Source: DASPWV01 sp046726375
Lineage (GTDB): Bacteria > Acidobacteriota > Vicinamibacteria > Vicinamibacterales > UBA2999
DNA length: 64,000 nucleotides
Assembly (NCBI GenBank): GCA_046726375.1
Contig: JBKPAJ010000071.1
Coordinates: forward strand, 65,594-129,593
Reading direction: 5' to 3'
The stretch's first letter is position 1; each line of letters opens with the position of its first letter. A program made the translations under genes and the position numbers. Below the pieces are notes generated by a model. The model had not been told where the DNA came from. It was given only the letters and a program-made list of their open reading frames with translations, and did not search any database. Of the stretch, positions 1 to 10,500 are shown piece by piece.

Positions 1-801
1 CGACTCGTTTCGATTGCGTCCGCCACTCTCTGTCTCACCGCGTGTCTCAACAGTGCCACCCTGATCAAAGTGAAGCCGGACGGCAGCGGCACGATCGAGC
101 AGACCATGCTGATGAACGTCGCCACGCTCAAGGGCATGATGGCCGGTCTCGATCCTCAGGGGCAGGTGAAACAGACGAGCACGCCGTTCAGCGAGGAACA
201 GCTCAAGCAAGCTGCTGAGAAGCTTGGCAAGGGCGTCCGCTTCGTGTCGTACACACCTCTCAAGGAAGCCAACGGCTTCGAAGGCGCCAAGGCGGTTTAC
301 GCCTTCGACGACATCAACGCCATCAACATCGAACAGGATCCCAATCTGGGCAGCGTGGCGCCCACAGGCCCGGAGGCGGCGAAAAAATCCAACCCCGTAA
401 AGTTCAATCAGACTCGCAAAGGCGACAGCTCCGTACTGACGGTCACGTTTGACGAAAAAACCGCCGCCGGCAATGCACCGGCGAATCCGCCGCAGACCGC
501 GCCGGAGAACATCGATCCCGCGATGATGCAGATGATGAAGCAGATGTTCCAGGGCTTCAAAGTCGCCATCGATCTCGAAGTCATGGGGAAGATCGTCAAG
601 ACCAACGCCGACTACGTCAACGGCTCACGCATCACGCTGATGGAGATCGACATGACGGAGCTGCTCAACGACGAGGCAAAGCTGCGCGCGCTGCAGACGA
701 AGATGGGACCCGGCGCATCGATTGCCGACATCAAGCCGCTTCTCAAAGACGTAAAAGGCGCGAAGATCAATCATGCCGTCGTGAACGTCGAATACCGCTG
801 A
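1..801 (+). CDS. Lipoprotein of unknown function, 5' end cut by window edge
   Basis: The frame is open from base 1. A GTG-initiated version would begin at 70, but the codons before it encode the end of a hydrophobic signal peptide with a lipobox, Leu-Thr-Ala-Cys (Cys codon at 43-45). The real gene therefore starts upstream of the window and makes an envelope lipoprotein. The mature part (about 250 residues) has no motif I recognise. It is hydrophilic and has a Met/Gln-rich stretch (PAMMQMMKQMFQGF) past the middle. The stop is TGA at 799-801, seven bases before the long palindromic element that separates it from the convergent propeller gene. No function is assigned. Confidence 0.75.
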   Translation, partial: RLVSIASATLCLTACLNSATLIKVKPDGSGTIEQTMLMNVATLKGMMAGLDPQGQVKQTSTPFSEEQLKQAAEKLGKGVRFVSYTPLKEANGFEGAKAVYAFDDINAINIEQDPNLGSVAPTGPEAAKKSNPVKFNQTRKGDSSVLTVTFDEKTAAGNAPANPPQTAPENIDPAMMQMMKQMFQGFKVAIDLEVMGKIVKTNADYVNGSRITLMEIDMTELLNDEAKLRALQTKMGPGASIADIKPLLKDVKGAKINHAVVNVEYR

Positions 802-807
802 GCGGCG

Positions 808-973
808 CTAGTCCCCTGGAAACGAGAGGCATCGCATAATTCCCGGGCCGGGCATCCCGGCTCGCGGCGTTGCTTCTCCCTTGCATATGCCCAATATGCA
901 CGGTCGGCGCGCCTTGCGATCCGGGCGCCGCGCTCCGGGACTTATGCAACGCCTCTCGTTTCCAGGGGACTAG
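808..973. repeat. 166-bp imperfect palindrome with perfect 23-bp terminal inverted repeats
   Basis: The left arm 808-830 and right arm 951-973 are exact reverse complements (CTAGTCCCCT at the tips). Complementarity continues inward with mismatches (for example GCATAA/TTATGC) to a central hairpin around 881-900 (TGCATAT/AATATGCA). The whole unit can fold as one long hairpin. It fills the gap between convergent genes, and its right tip supplies the TAG stop of the minus-strand gene at 970. It has no coding capacity. It resembles a MITE- or REPIN-like palindrome, or a bidirectional terminator. No second full copy occurs in the window. Confidence 0.85.
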
Positions 974-2106
974 CCGTAGCAGACGACATGGCCGTCGAGT
1001 GATCCGATAACGACGCGACCCGATGCGATAGCCGGCGACGAGGCCAGTGCGCCGCCGGCATCGTATTCGCCTACCACCTTCCCGCTGGCCAAATCGAACA
1101 CGTACAGCCTGCCGTCGCTGGAGCCGGCGTACACTCGCCCGCCCGCGATGGCCGGAGAAGAGTCTACGCGTGCGCGCGTCATGTAGGTCCAACGCGCCTT
1201 GCCGGTGCTGCTGTCGAGCGCGTGCACCATTCGATCCCGACCGCCCATGACGACCACACCGGGTGCGATGGCGGCCGAGGAATAGAACGGGAACTTGCGA
1301 TCTGGGTGTTCGTAGCGCCAGCGCACGCGCCGCGTTTTCAGATCGAACGCGATCACTTGATTGTCGAACGTGCCGAAATAGGCGGTCCCGCCGTCGATCG
1401 CGACCGACGCGCCAGTGTACGCCGTTGCCGACGCGCCGAACAGCTCGCCGCCGTCGCGCACGCGCACGGCATGGAATCGCTCGTCGCAGCCGGCGAAGTA
1501 TGCGATGCCATCGGAAATGCACGGCGTGCCATGGACATAGTTGTCGGTCTTATAGACCCACCGCTCTTTGCCGTCCGCCGCGCCGTACGCATAGAGGCCG
1601 CCGTCGTACGATCCGATCAACAACAGTTCGCCCGAAACGATGGGCGACGATTTGATCTCCGAGCCTGTCTTCGCGCGCCAGACGGCCTTGCCGCTGTTGA
1701 CGTCGACGGCGTGCACGGCGCCCTCGAGATCGCCGATGAACACACGCCAATCGGCTACTGCCGGAGATGATTCGCCGATCGACTCGCCCGCTTTGTAGCG
1801 CCAGCGCAGCGAGCCGTCCGAGAGTGACAAGGCGAGGAGCTCGCCGGTAGCGGCGCCGATGTAGACAACGCCGTTGACGATGGCGGCCGACGACTCGATC
1901 GCTTCGCCGCCTTCCCAAGCCCAGAGGCGCTTCAGCGTTGCGGGAACCGCTGAGGACGACACGCCCGTGAGGGTGGCGGTGCCGCGGAAGTGCGGCCAGG
2001 CATCCGGCGGGGCGGCGACAGGCACGGGTGCTGATCGCTGCGCCCACGCCAGCGCGGGCAGCGCAAAGCCGCCAATCGATCGGAGAAATGCCCGCCTGTG
2101 GATCAC
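970..2106 (-). CDS. Secreted PQQ-type beta-propeller protein (BamB-like repeats)
   Basis: 378 residues. The N-terminus (RRAFLRSIGGFALPALAWAQ) looks like a Tat-type signal with a twin Arg and an AxA-like cleavage site. The rest consists of repeated propeller blades ending in Asp-Gly-Arg-Trp/Leu-Tyr type strands (DGSLRWRYKAG, TGKARWTYMTR, SDGRLYVFDLASG), as in PQQ-like or BamB repeats. No alcohol-dehydrogenase catalytic residues or heme-binding CxxCH are visible, so it is more likely a binding or scaffold propeller than a quinoprotein dehydrogenase. The start overlaps the stop of the upstream propeller gene by 4 bp, which implies translational coupling. The TAG stop lies in the tip of the 808-973 palindrome. 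Confidence 0.85.
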   Translation of the reverse strand: MIHRRAFLRSIGGFALPALAWAQRSAPVPVAAPPDAWPHFRGTATLTGVSSSAVPATLKRLWAWEGGEAIESSAAIVNGVVYIGAATGELLALSLSDGSLRWRYKAGESIGESSPAVADWRVFIGDLEGAVHAVDVNSGKAVWRAKTGSEIKSSPIVSGELLLIGSYDGGLYAYGAADGKERWVYKTDNYVHGTPCISDGIAYFAGCDERFHAVRVRDGGELFGASATAYTGASVAIDGGTAYFGTFDNQVIAFDLKTRRVRWRYEHPDRKFPFYSSAAIAPGVVVMGGRDRMVHALDSSTGKARWTYMTRARVDSSPAIAGGRVYAGSSDGRLYVFDLASGKVVGEYDAGGALASSPAIASGRVVIGSLDGHVVCYG

Positions 2107-3530
2107 TGCGCGCTGGGTTTTTTGAGCGTCGCCCCTTCTTCCAGTGCCCAGAGCTGGTTGCGGTTCATGATGAACAGCTTGCCGTTAGCCGGCACCGCAG
2201 TGGCGTAGACCGAACTGCCCATGTTCTGCTCGGAGACGACCTTCAGCACGTTGCCGTGCTGCAGCACGGTGACATCGCCATCTTCGTCGCCGAGATACAC
2301 CTTGTCGTCGATGATCATCGGCGAGGCCCAGATCGCGGCAAACATGTCGTGCGTCCAGTGCGGCTTGCCGGTTTTCAGATCGAGGCAATGCAGAAAGCCG
2401 CTGAAGTCGGCGAAGTAGATCAGATGGTCCTTGATCGCGGCGGTCGAGATGGAGCGGCGGATTTTGTCGTAGTGCCAGATCATTCCGGATTGCGTGATGT
2501 CGCCGCGTTTGGTCGGATCGATCGCATACGCGTGCCCGACGCCTTCGCCGTGTTCCGGATCCTGACCGTTGGCGATGTAGACGACGTTCTGATAGATGAC
2601 CGGCGTGGCGATCACCTCGTTGCGCGTTTTTGGCCACACCGAGGTCTTGGGATTGGTATCGAATTCCCACAGCTTCTTGCCGGTCAGCGCTTCGTATCCG
2701 CGTACCCATCCATCGCCCTGTGCGTGCACAACTTGCATCACACCGGCAACGTCGGCTACCGCCGGCGTGGACCATTGCCCGTGAAGGATGCGATCCTCGA
2801 CTGAGTTGTCTTCCCACACCAGCTTTCCGGTCGTCTTGTCGATGGCGATGATCGCAGGCGCCTTCGGCGACGGGATGTTGACGTGGCTTTCGTCCTGGCC
2901 GTTCGACGTGCTGACGAAGATCAGGTTTTGAAACGCGACTGGCGACGAATTCGACATGTTGTGCGGGAACGACCCGACCTCTTCCATCATGTCGAAGATC
3001 CAGAGGACATCGGGATCGTGAAGGTCCGTCAGCTTTTCGTCCTTGACCGGGCCGTCGTTTTCCTTGTCGTGAAAGCCCTGCAGATCGACGGCCACCACCT
3101 GACCGCGATTCGACGTGAAGTATGCCGCGCCGTCTTCAATCAGCGGCGACGAGGCAATGCCCTGATAGGGCCAGTCGTTGGCGCGACCCGACGCCAGCTT
3201 TTCGTACGTCGCCTGCCACAGGAACTCGCCATCCGATTCGCGGAACGCCATCAGCACACCACGATCGCCGGGTTGCTTCGGATCGCGCAGCGCTTCGTTG
3301 TTGGTGCCAACCAGTACGACTCCGCCAGCAACGGTTGGATTGCCATACGACTGCGATCCAAGTTCCGCAACCCATTTCACGTTCTTGCCGGTTTTGATGT
3401 CCCACTGTGTCGGCAAGCCTTTCATCGACGAGACCATGTTGCGCGACGGCGTGCCGCCCCACATGGGCCAGTCGGCGCTGAGCAGAACCGGGGAGGCGAG
3501 AAGAGCGACGAGGAATGCGGCGGTTCTCAT
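2103..3530 (-). CDS. Secreted PQQ-type beta-propeller protein
   Basis: 475 residues with a Sec-type signal (MRTAAFLVALLASPVLLSA) followed directly by DWPMWGG, the start typical of outer-membrane propellers of the PQQ-like family. Blades recur through the protein (TGKLVWEDNS, TGKKLWEFDT, TGKPHWTHDM, GDVTVLQHGN). It is the middle gene of three propeller genes, with 4-bp overlaps on both sides. The substrate is unknown. I infer a periplasmic or surface role because of the signal peptide and the TonB receptor at the head of the unit. A quinoprotein activity cannot be excluded, but no cofactor-specific residues were recognised. Confidence 0.85.
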   Translation of the reverse strand: MRTAAFLVALLASPVLLSADWPMWGGTPSRNMVSSMKGLPTQWDIKTGKNVKWVAELGSQSYGNPTVAGGVVLVGTNNEALRDPKQPGDRGVLMAFRESDGEFLWQATYEKLASGRANDWPYQGIASSPLIEDGAAYFTSNRGQVVAVDLQGFHDKENDGPVKDEKLTDLHDPDVLWIFDMMEEVGSFPHNMSNSSPVAFQNLIFVSTSNGQDESHVNIPSPKAPAIIAIDKTTGKLVWEDNSVEDRILHGQWSTPAVADVAGVMQVVHAQGDGWVRGYEALTGKKLWEFDTNPKTSVWPKTRNEVIATPVIYQNVVYIANGQDPEHGEGVGHAYAIDPTKRGDITQSGMIWHYDKIRRSISTAAIKDHLIYFADFSGFLHCLDLKTGKPHWTHDMFAAIWASPMIIDDKVYLGDEDGDVTVLQHGNVLKVVSEQNMGSSVYATAVPANGKLFIMNRNQLWALEEGATLKKPSAQ

Positions 3531-5746
3531 TGGTTTTTATAGACTTTCACATTGTCGAAATAGACGTCCGAGATGCCATCGGCATAGAGGCCGGGGCTGC
3601 CCATGTGATGCCCGATGGGGTCGATCTTTTCGACAGTCCACGCTGCCGGTTCGGCCTCGCCCGTTGGCCAGACTTTACCGCGCACCCGCGTTTTACCGTC
3701 GGGCTGCTGATCGACCCGCAACTTCATGCTGTACCACTTGTCAGGGTCCCATTTGTAGGGCACTCGCACAGTCATCTCATCAGCTGCCTGCCACGGATGA
3801 AGCTCCAGCTTCTGACCGTTGCCGAAGAGCACGAGCGCATAGCGCTCGTCGATGACGCCGACGTCGCCGCGCTGCCGCCGCTGCTCGCGGCTGCGCACAT
3901 CGGCTTCGATCGTGTACGCCGTGAGCGTGGCCGGCCCCATCAGAATTTTCGCACGCCGGCCGACGGTGTCGTCGCGCGGACGCATGAGGACATTGCCCGC
4001 ACCTTCGATCGGGCGCTGAAACACTTTGCCAGGCGCCCCTGCCCACCACGCAGGAGGCGCCTCCGCCTTCGGCTGCTCGAAGTCGAAGGACCACGGCAGC
4101 GGCGCAATCACACGCACGCGCGCCTGGCCAGTGAGACTGCCGACGGTGGCTTTCACGAAACCAGCAGTCGATCCTTCCGCCGGCGCGACGAACGTACCGT
4201 CACCCGCGATGTCGCCGGCAAGCTGATCGACGCTCCAGGTCACGCTGCTCGCCGGCGCATCGCTTAGGAGATTGCCCTTTGCATCGTACGCACGCACGCG
4301 AAACGCCTGCTTCCCTCCCGGCGCGAGAAGAGATTCGTACGGGAACACCTGCACGTGGGCCACCGACCCTGAGCCTTGCACCGGCACATTCGCCGCTCCA
4401 GGCGCCTTCGGCGCCCCAGGTCCAGCAGGCACCCGCTTGCCAATCGCATACGTGGCATCCATCGATGTGACATAGACGCGCCCATCCGCGACTACTGGCG
4501 ACGCGATGATCATCTCAGGCGATTCCGGCGTGCCGAGAAGATCCTCATCGAGCACCTTCACGTCGGTCGCGGACGGCTGCAGGATGTAGAACTTCCCGTT
4601 TTCCGTGCCGACGTACAACTTGCCGTCGGCAAGGACCGGCGATCCTTTCTGCAGAGTGCCGAGCGTGTGCTCCCACAACTTCGCGCCGGTTTTCAGATCG
4701 AACGCGCCGACGATCGCGCTGTTGTCGACGGTGTACAACCGCTCGCCGTCCATCACGGGCGACGCGAACGTCGGCAAAAAGCCCAACGTGCGCCAGCGAT
4801 AGGCATCGTCCTTGAGCTCGCCGGTCCTGCGCGCGTCGACGGCTGCAATCATCCCCATCTCGGTCGTGCCGATGTTCTCCTCGCCGTGGGTGATGAATGC
4901 CAGACCGTCGCGGAACAGAGCGCCGTTGAGAATCGCGCGCTTCGATACGTCGATGCGCCACACCGGTTCGCCCGTGTTCAGCTTGATCGCATGATAGGCG
5001 CCGTCGGTACCGCCAATGATGATCGTTTGCATCCCGTCGATGTCGGCGACGATCGGCGGTGATTGATTCGTGTCGTAGTGGCGCGTCTGCGGTGAGCTCA
5101 CCCAGATCGTCTGGCCCGTACTCTTGTCGAACGCAAACACACGATTGTTGGTGCGATTGAGATCGCCCCACGCCAGGATCAACGCGTTGACGATGACTTT
5201 GCCACCTTCGATGATTGGCGACGTCGTGCGGCCGCCATGCGTCGTCACCGCGCCGTATTCTTCCGGCAGCGATCGGTCCCATACGATCTTGCCGTCGGGC
5301 GCAACGCAAATCAGTTGCGCGCCGACAGTCATCACGTAGATATTGCCGGTTTCGGAATCGACGGATGGCGACGCCCATCCAGCGCGATGCTGCGGCACGT
5401 CGCTGAGGTAGATGCTGAAGCGGCGATCCCACACGACCTTGCCCGAGTCGGCGTCGAGCGCCACGAGGCGCTCCTGCGTGTTTGCGAGATCACCGAAGGC
5501 CTGCAGGAGATACACGCGATTGCGCAACACCACCGGCGAGGAACGGCTCCCGATCGGCACACGCCACGCCAGATTTTCGCCTTTCGGCGACCAGCTCGCA
5601 GGCAGCCCGGTCTCCAGCGATCGCCCGTCGCGCAGCGGGCCGCGCCACTCCGGCCAGTCGCTGGCGCTCGTCACCACAACCGTCAAGGCGCACGCGAGCG
5701 CCGTGATCCAGCGAGCACGTCGTAATTGCAACAATGTCTTGATCAT
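3527..5746 (-). CDS. Secreted PQQ-type beta-propeller with C-terminal Ig-like and beta-sandwich domains
   Basis: 739 residues. A signal peptide (about 1-28) precedes DWPEWRGPLRDG. Propeller blades run to about residue 430 (DSGKVVWDRRF, TGEPVWRIDV, TGAKLWEHTLG). A linker rich in Pro, Gly and Ala follows, then an Ig-like stretch (about 455-545) and a C-terminal domain of about 190 residues beginning PWSFDFEQP. That last domain looks like the concanavalin-like sandwich of DUF1080/3-keto-disaccharide-hydrolase proteins, but this is tentative. It is first of the three overlapping propeller genes and starts 14 bp after the M28 peptidase. The architecture suggests a surface protein acting on, or sensing, carbohydrate or peptide; this is inference only. 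Confidence 0.85.
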   Translation of the reverse strand: MIKTLLQLRRARWITALACALTVVVTSASDWPEWRGPLRDGRSLETGLPASWSPKGENLAWRVPIGSRSSPVVLRNRVYLLQAFGDLANTQERLVALDADSGKVVWDRRFSIYLSDVPQHRAGWASPSVDSETGNIYVMTVGAQLICVAPDGKIVWDRSLPEEYGAVTTHGGRTTSPIIEGGKVIVNALILAWGDLNRTNNRVFAFDKSTGQTIWVSSPQTRHYDTNQSPPIVADIDGMQTIIIGGTDGAYHAIKLNTGEPVWRIDVSKRAILNGALFRDGLAFITHGEENIGTTEMGMIAAVDARRTGELKDDAYRWRTLGFLPTFASPVMDGERLYTVDNSAIVGAFDLKTGAKLWEHTLGTLQKGSPVLADGKLYVGTENGKFYILQPSATDVKVLDEDLLGTPESPEMIIASPVVADGRVYVTSMDATYAIGKRVPAGPGAPKAPGAANVPVQGSGSVAHVQVFPYESLLAPGGKQAFRVRAYDAKGNLLSDAPASSVTWSVDQLAGDIAGDGTFVAPAEGSTAGFVKATVGSLTGQARVRVIAPLPWSFDFEQPKAEAPPAWWAGAPGKVFQRPIEGAGNVLMRPRDDTVGRRAKILMGPATLTAYTIEADVRSREQRRQRGDVGVIDERYALVLFGNGQKLELHPWQAADEMTVRVPYKWDPDKWYSMKLRVDQQPDGKTRVRGKVWPTGEAEPAAWTVEKIDPIGHHMGSPGLYADGISDVYFDNVKVYKNQ

Positions 5747-5760
5747 CGCTTCGCCCGATT

Positions 5761-7434
5761 CTATCGCTCCCGATTCGCAGTGGTCGTCGTTCCGATCGGC
5801 AATAATCGCGGCCGCGACGAGGCATTCGCAAGGTCCCAGCTTGCCTGATAGACCATACGCGCGATCTTCTGCATCTTCGTGTAATTGATCTTCTCCGGAC
5901 GGTCGTAAATGGTGTGATAGTCCGGGTGCAGCCCGGTATGAATCCAGATGCCGGGTACGCCTTTTTGAATGAAGGGCCAGTGATCGCTGCGACGCATCAG
6001 GTTGGAGATGTTGTTGTCATAGCGAAACTTGAGGTCGAGGCCGATCCCCTGGTTGGCTTTTTCCACGGCCGCGCGCAAATCGGGGCTCCGAACCGTGCCG
6101 ATGATGTTGGTGGCGTTGGCATTGGATTCCGCCGTCTGCAGGTCGAGGCCGCGGAAGCGGCCGCCACCGCCCACCTGTACTTCTTCGTTCCTGCCGATCA
6201 TGTCCATGTTGAGCACCGCGACGATCTGATCGAGTCGCACGATCGGGTCCTCGGCGTAGGCCCAGGCGCCAAGCAGCCCGCGCTCCTCAGAGTTCCAGGC
6301 CGCAAAGATCACCGAGCGTTGAGGCGCCTGCCCTGCCTTAGCGGCAAGTGCATACGCCTCGGCAATGTCGATCAAGCCAACGGTGCCCGATCCGTCATCG
6401 TCCGCGCCGTTGTACACACGTGGTCCGTCCGCGCCGTCGTGATCGAAGTGGGCGCTGATCATGACGAACTCGTTTTTGCGTTGCGGATTGGTCCCTTCGA
6501 TCATTGCGACAATCGATCGATCCGGCACTGTCTGATGAACAACACTGGCTTTCATGTTGACGGTGGTGTCGATCGGCACGGGCGTGATGCCGCCGCGGGT
6601 TTCAGCGGCGCGCGCGAGATCGATCAACGTGCGGCCGCTAGCCGCAACGAGCCGTTCCGCGACAGGCACCGACACGTGCATGACCGGAATGCGAATCCGG
6701 TCAGCCCACGCTTTGAGCGTGTATCGCTCGACGCGCGGCGGCGTTGCGGGCCAGTAAGCGGCCGCCTGCGCCTGAAAGTTCGCGGGCGGAGCGGTCTGGT
6801 TGTGAACGTCTTCGACAAAGATCACGCCGACCGCGCCCTTCTCCTGCGCGGCCAGCACTTTCTTGATCGGCTGCGCGACTTCTGCAGTCACGAGGCCGTC
6901 AAACGGGCTGGCCGGATCGTTGACGCCCGGTTCGCGCTCGAGCACGAGCGCGATCCGTCCGCGCACGGCATCGCGGTAATCGTCATGGCCGCGCTCCTGC
7001 GAGACGATGCCGAAGCCGACAAACGTCAGCCCCGATTCGGCAGCGGCGTTCGCGCTGAAGCGGTGCGGATAGAACTCTTCAGCAAGGCGCAGCTCCGAGC
7101 GCACACCACTCGCCGGCAGTTGTCCGATAGACATCGCATTCCCGCCGTCGAGCGCGGCCGTCATGAGCGCGTAGCGATGCTCGAATCCGCCGTGTCCTCC
7201 GGGACGAAGGCCGAGCCGCTCGAAACGCGATAACACCCAGTCTGCGGCAAGCGCATTGGTGTCGGTGTTCGTGAGGCGGCCCTGCATCGCATCAGACGCG
7301 AGAAAGAACAGATCGGCGCGCATGTCCTCCGCCGTGATCGATTCAATCTGCGGCGCGCGCGCGTCCGGCGTTTGCGCCGCGGACGCGGCGACGATGAGGA
7401 TACATGCCACGCCGGTGAGGGTGAGACGATTCAT
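5761..7434 (-). CDS. Secreted M28-family zinc metallopeptidase
   Basis: 557 residues from the ATG at 7434, which has AGGAG seven bases upstream; a longer in-frame extension to 7524 lacks this and precedes the signal peptide (MNRLTLTGVACILIVAASAA). A PA-like insert lies in the first half. The catalytic half has the M28 zinc ligands in order: His/Asp in SAHFDHDG, Asp in NGADDDGSG, the catalytic Glu pair in NSEERGLLGA, Asp in NMDMIGR and His in IHTGLHPDYH. Members are aminopeptidases or carboxypeptidases acting outside the cytoplasm. It lies between the TonB receptor and the propeller genes on the same strand, which suggests peptide scavenging. Confidence 0.92.
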   Translation of the reverse strand: MNRLTLTGVACILIVAASAAQTPDARAPQIESITAEDMRADLFFLASDAMQGRLTNTDTNALAADWVLSRFERLGLRPGGHGGFEHRYALMTAALDGGNAMSIGQLPASGVRSELRLAEEFYPHRFSANAAAESGLTFVGFGIVSQERGHDDYRDAVRGRIALVLEREPGVNDPASPFDGLVTAEVAQPIKKVLAAQEKGAVGVIFVEDVHNQTAPPANFQAQAAAYWPATPPRVERYTLKAWADRIRIPVMHVSVPVAERLVAASGRTLIDLARAAETRGGITPVPIDTTVNMKASVVHQTVPDRSIVAMIEGTNPQRKNEFVMISAHFDHDGADGPRVYNGADDDGSGTVGLIDIAEAYALAAKAGQAPQRSVIFAAWNSEERGLLGAWAYAEDPIVRLDQIVAVLNMDMIGRNEEVQVGGGGRFRGLDLQTAESNANATNIIGTVRSPDLRAAVEKANQGIGLDLKFRYDNNISNLMRRSDHWPFIQKGVPGIWIHTGLHPDYHTIYDRPEKINYTKMQKIARMVYQASWDLANASSRPRLLPIGTTTTANRER

Positions 7435-7527
7435 GGGAGTCTCCTGCGCGGATGATAGCTCACGGGAAGATCGGGAAGGTCGGGGGACAACCAAACAGGA
7501 GATCCTCAATGCGCAATTGTGCACGCG

Positions 7528-10500
7528 TCAGAAAAGGACGCGCGCGCCGAGCTGTATGCGCCGCGGCGCCTGCGCCGACAAAATCTGTCCGAACGTCGGC
7601 GACCCCAAAAAGTTGTCGGGCAAGTTGTAGTTGGCGCGATTGAAAACATTGAACGCTTCCAATCGCAGTTGCACCCGTGCCCGGCCGTACAGCGGGAGCA
7701 TCTTGCGCACCGCGAGATTGACGTTGGCGTATCCCGGACCCTCGAGCGTGTTGCGGCCCGTATTGCCGAACGTCCCGTACGGCGGCAGCGCAAACGCCGC
7801 GCTGTCGAACCAGCGCTCGGCACTTTGATTGCCGATCTCTGGATCGCCGACGAGATTCGGACGATCGTTCGCGCCGAAGCCGAGCGAGCTCCGGCCGGTG
7901 TTGCTGTTGTCGAGATCCGGCAGCAATGCAGCAGTAAATGGGCGGCCTGATTGGAGGGTGACAATGCCGCTCACTTGCCAATCGCGAGCGAGCACGTTGT
8001 CGCCGCCGAACGGCAAGTCGTACACAAACCCCGCCGTGAAGCGATGCCGCACGTCAAAGCCCGAACGCCCCCACTCAGCCTCAGGATCGCGACTATCCTG
8101 CGGGAAATTTGGATCGCCGCTGCTCGCGAAAAACCCGGAGGCATCGTCTTTCGACGTGGACCAGGTGTAAGACGTCAGGACCGAGAAGCCGCGATCGAGG
8201 CGGCGCTCCGCCGAGACGATGAGCGCGTGGTACTGCGAGTGCGCGCGCGATTCCAACGCGGTGATGTCGGCGAAAAACGGATTCGGCCGGGGGTTGATCG
8301 GGGTGGAACTCGGCGCCGCCTGGTTGATGTCGCGCGCGGCGAGCAACTGGTGGCCACGCGATCCCGCATACGCCACTTGCACCGACCACGATGCCGGGAG
8401 CTCCTGGCTCACGCCCACGTTCCAGTGATGAAGCGACGGCGTTTCGAGATCAGGCTGAATCGTGAGTGCCGACGGCGGCGTGGGTATGGGGAAATTTGCC
8501 GGAAATGGATCCGACAGCGACAGGACCACTCCTGCCGACGGCAGCGGGAAATAAAAGCTCGCCTGATAATACGGCGGACTAAAGTAGAGCGCTTCGCTCG
8601 GCGCGAGCGCCGATTGACTGAAGTAGAGGCCATACCCGCCGCGAATCACCGTGCTGCCATCGCCGTTTGCCGCCCACGTCAACCCGATCCTCGGCGCGAT
8701 GTTGTTGCGGTCCGTCTCGTAACCGCCGCGCGCAAGCCCGCCCGTACCCACCTGCACCAATGTGCCGGTGGCCGGATTGTAGAGGCTCGCACGATCGTCA
8801 CGATCGACCGGCGGCGCTATCACCTCGTAGCGCAGGCCGGCATCGAGCGTCAGATTGGATCCGAGTTGCCAACTGTCCTGCGCAAACAACGACCAGGTGT
8901 GCGTACGGAGATGCTGCGGGTTGTCCAAGCGCGCGCCGACGGTCACCACGGGCAGACCGAGCAGCAGGTCGGCAAGCGAATTGTTCGTGATTTGTCCGGT
9001 GAAGATCAGCTGCCCGCGCGACAGCACGTCACGAAACGCATTTTGCGAAATCGTCCGAACATCGCCGCCGATCCGGACCAGATGCGCGCCGCGCGCCCAC
9101 GTCACGGTGTCAGCGATCTGTACTGTGGTCGTCGTACTCTCCTGCGGGTTGTTGATTTCGTGGCCCAGCGGCGAATAGCCGAGCACACTGATGTAACTCA
9201 ATCCCCAGTCGCGCGCGTCGCTGGACAGCTCCGGAAGTCCGACCTGACGATTCAGGCTGACGCCCTGTCCTTCCTGATTCACCGCGCTGCTTACGCGCGT
9301 CACGGCGAATCGCACGTCGTTGTGCCATGAGCGCCGCCACGCGCGCGAGTCGTTGGCGAGAAAACTCTGCGCGCGACGCGGAACTTCGTCGCCAAATCCC
9401 GGAATCGCCGCCTGCGAAGGCCCGGTAAACGGCTCGAACAAATCCCTATCGCTGAAACTGTAGCGAAAGGTCAGCTCGCCTCCCGCGGCCCACACGCGAT
9501 CGACGCGCACGTCGAACTGGTGAGTGTCGTCGCGTTCGACTGGCGATGAAACAAAGTTTGCCGTTGGCGAGATACGGTTCGGTTCCGGATAGAGATTGAC
9601 GAGGGACCGGCCAACCGGGTGCTGCGCGAAAGCAGGAATAAACGGCAGCGGCTGGCCGGTAAGCGGATTGCGCGGCAGCGGAAACATGCTTTGTGAGAAA
9701 TCGCCGGCGCGCTCGGCGAGCGTCGGTACCGTCGTGAGGCGCGTGATCCCCTCGCGCCGGCGGGTGGCTTCGTAGTCGGCAAAGAAAAAGATCTTGCTGC
9801 GAACTAACGGCCCGCCGGCAGAGCCGCCGGTTTGATAACGCGAGTATTCGGGCGCAGGCTCCCCCTCCGGAGCAAACACGTTGCGCGCATCGAGCTGGCC
9901 GTTCCGCACGAACAGATACCCCGTGCCGTTCATTGCGTTGGTGCCGGCACGCGTGATGACGTTGACCTGAGCTCCAGCGTAGCGGCCAAACTCCGCGTGA
10001 TACGCGCTGGTGAGCACCTCGAACTCGCGAATTGCGTCTACCGCGGGGCGTATCGCGACCGTATTCAATTTCGGATCGACGTTGTCCACGCCATCGAGAA
10101 GGAAGCTGTTGAAGTCTTCGCGCCCGCCGTTTGCCGAAAACGCGAAGTCGCCACGGACCGACGACGCGGACCCGGGCGCGGCAGGTGCGCTAGCGGGAGT
10201 GAGGAGAGCGAGCTCGAGAAAATTGCGCCCGTCGAGCGGCAACGTCTGGATCTCTGTCGATCGGATCGTGGTGCCCAGGGTCCCGCGGTCGCGCACGGCA
10301 CTCGGCGTCGCTGCGACCTGCACCACCTCGGTGATCTCGCCAAGCGCGAGATTGACGTCGATCCGCCGTTCCTGGTTTACCTCGAGATCAACTTCGCGCC
10401 GCCATGTTTTGTGGCCCGGCGCTCGCGCCTCGACGACATAGGCGCCAGGAGGCAACTCGGCAACGGCAAATTCGCCGTTCGCCTCGCTCGCGACCTCGCG

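Noticed and set aside
5914..7233. 439-codon plus-strand frame
   Set aside because: Antisense to the M28 peptidase; composition typical of a shadow frame.
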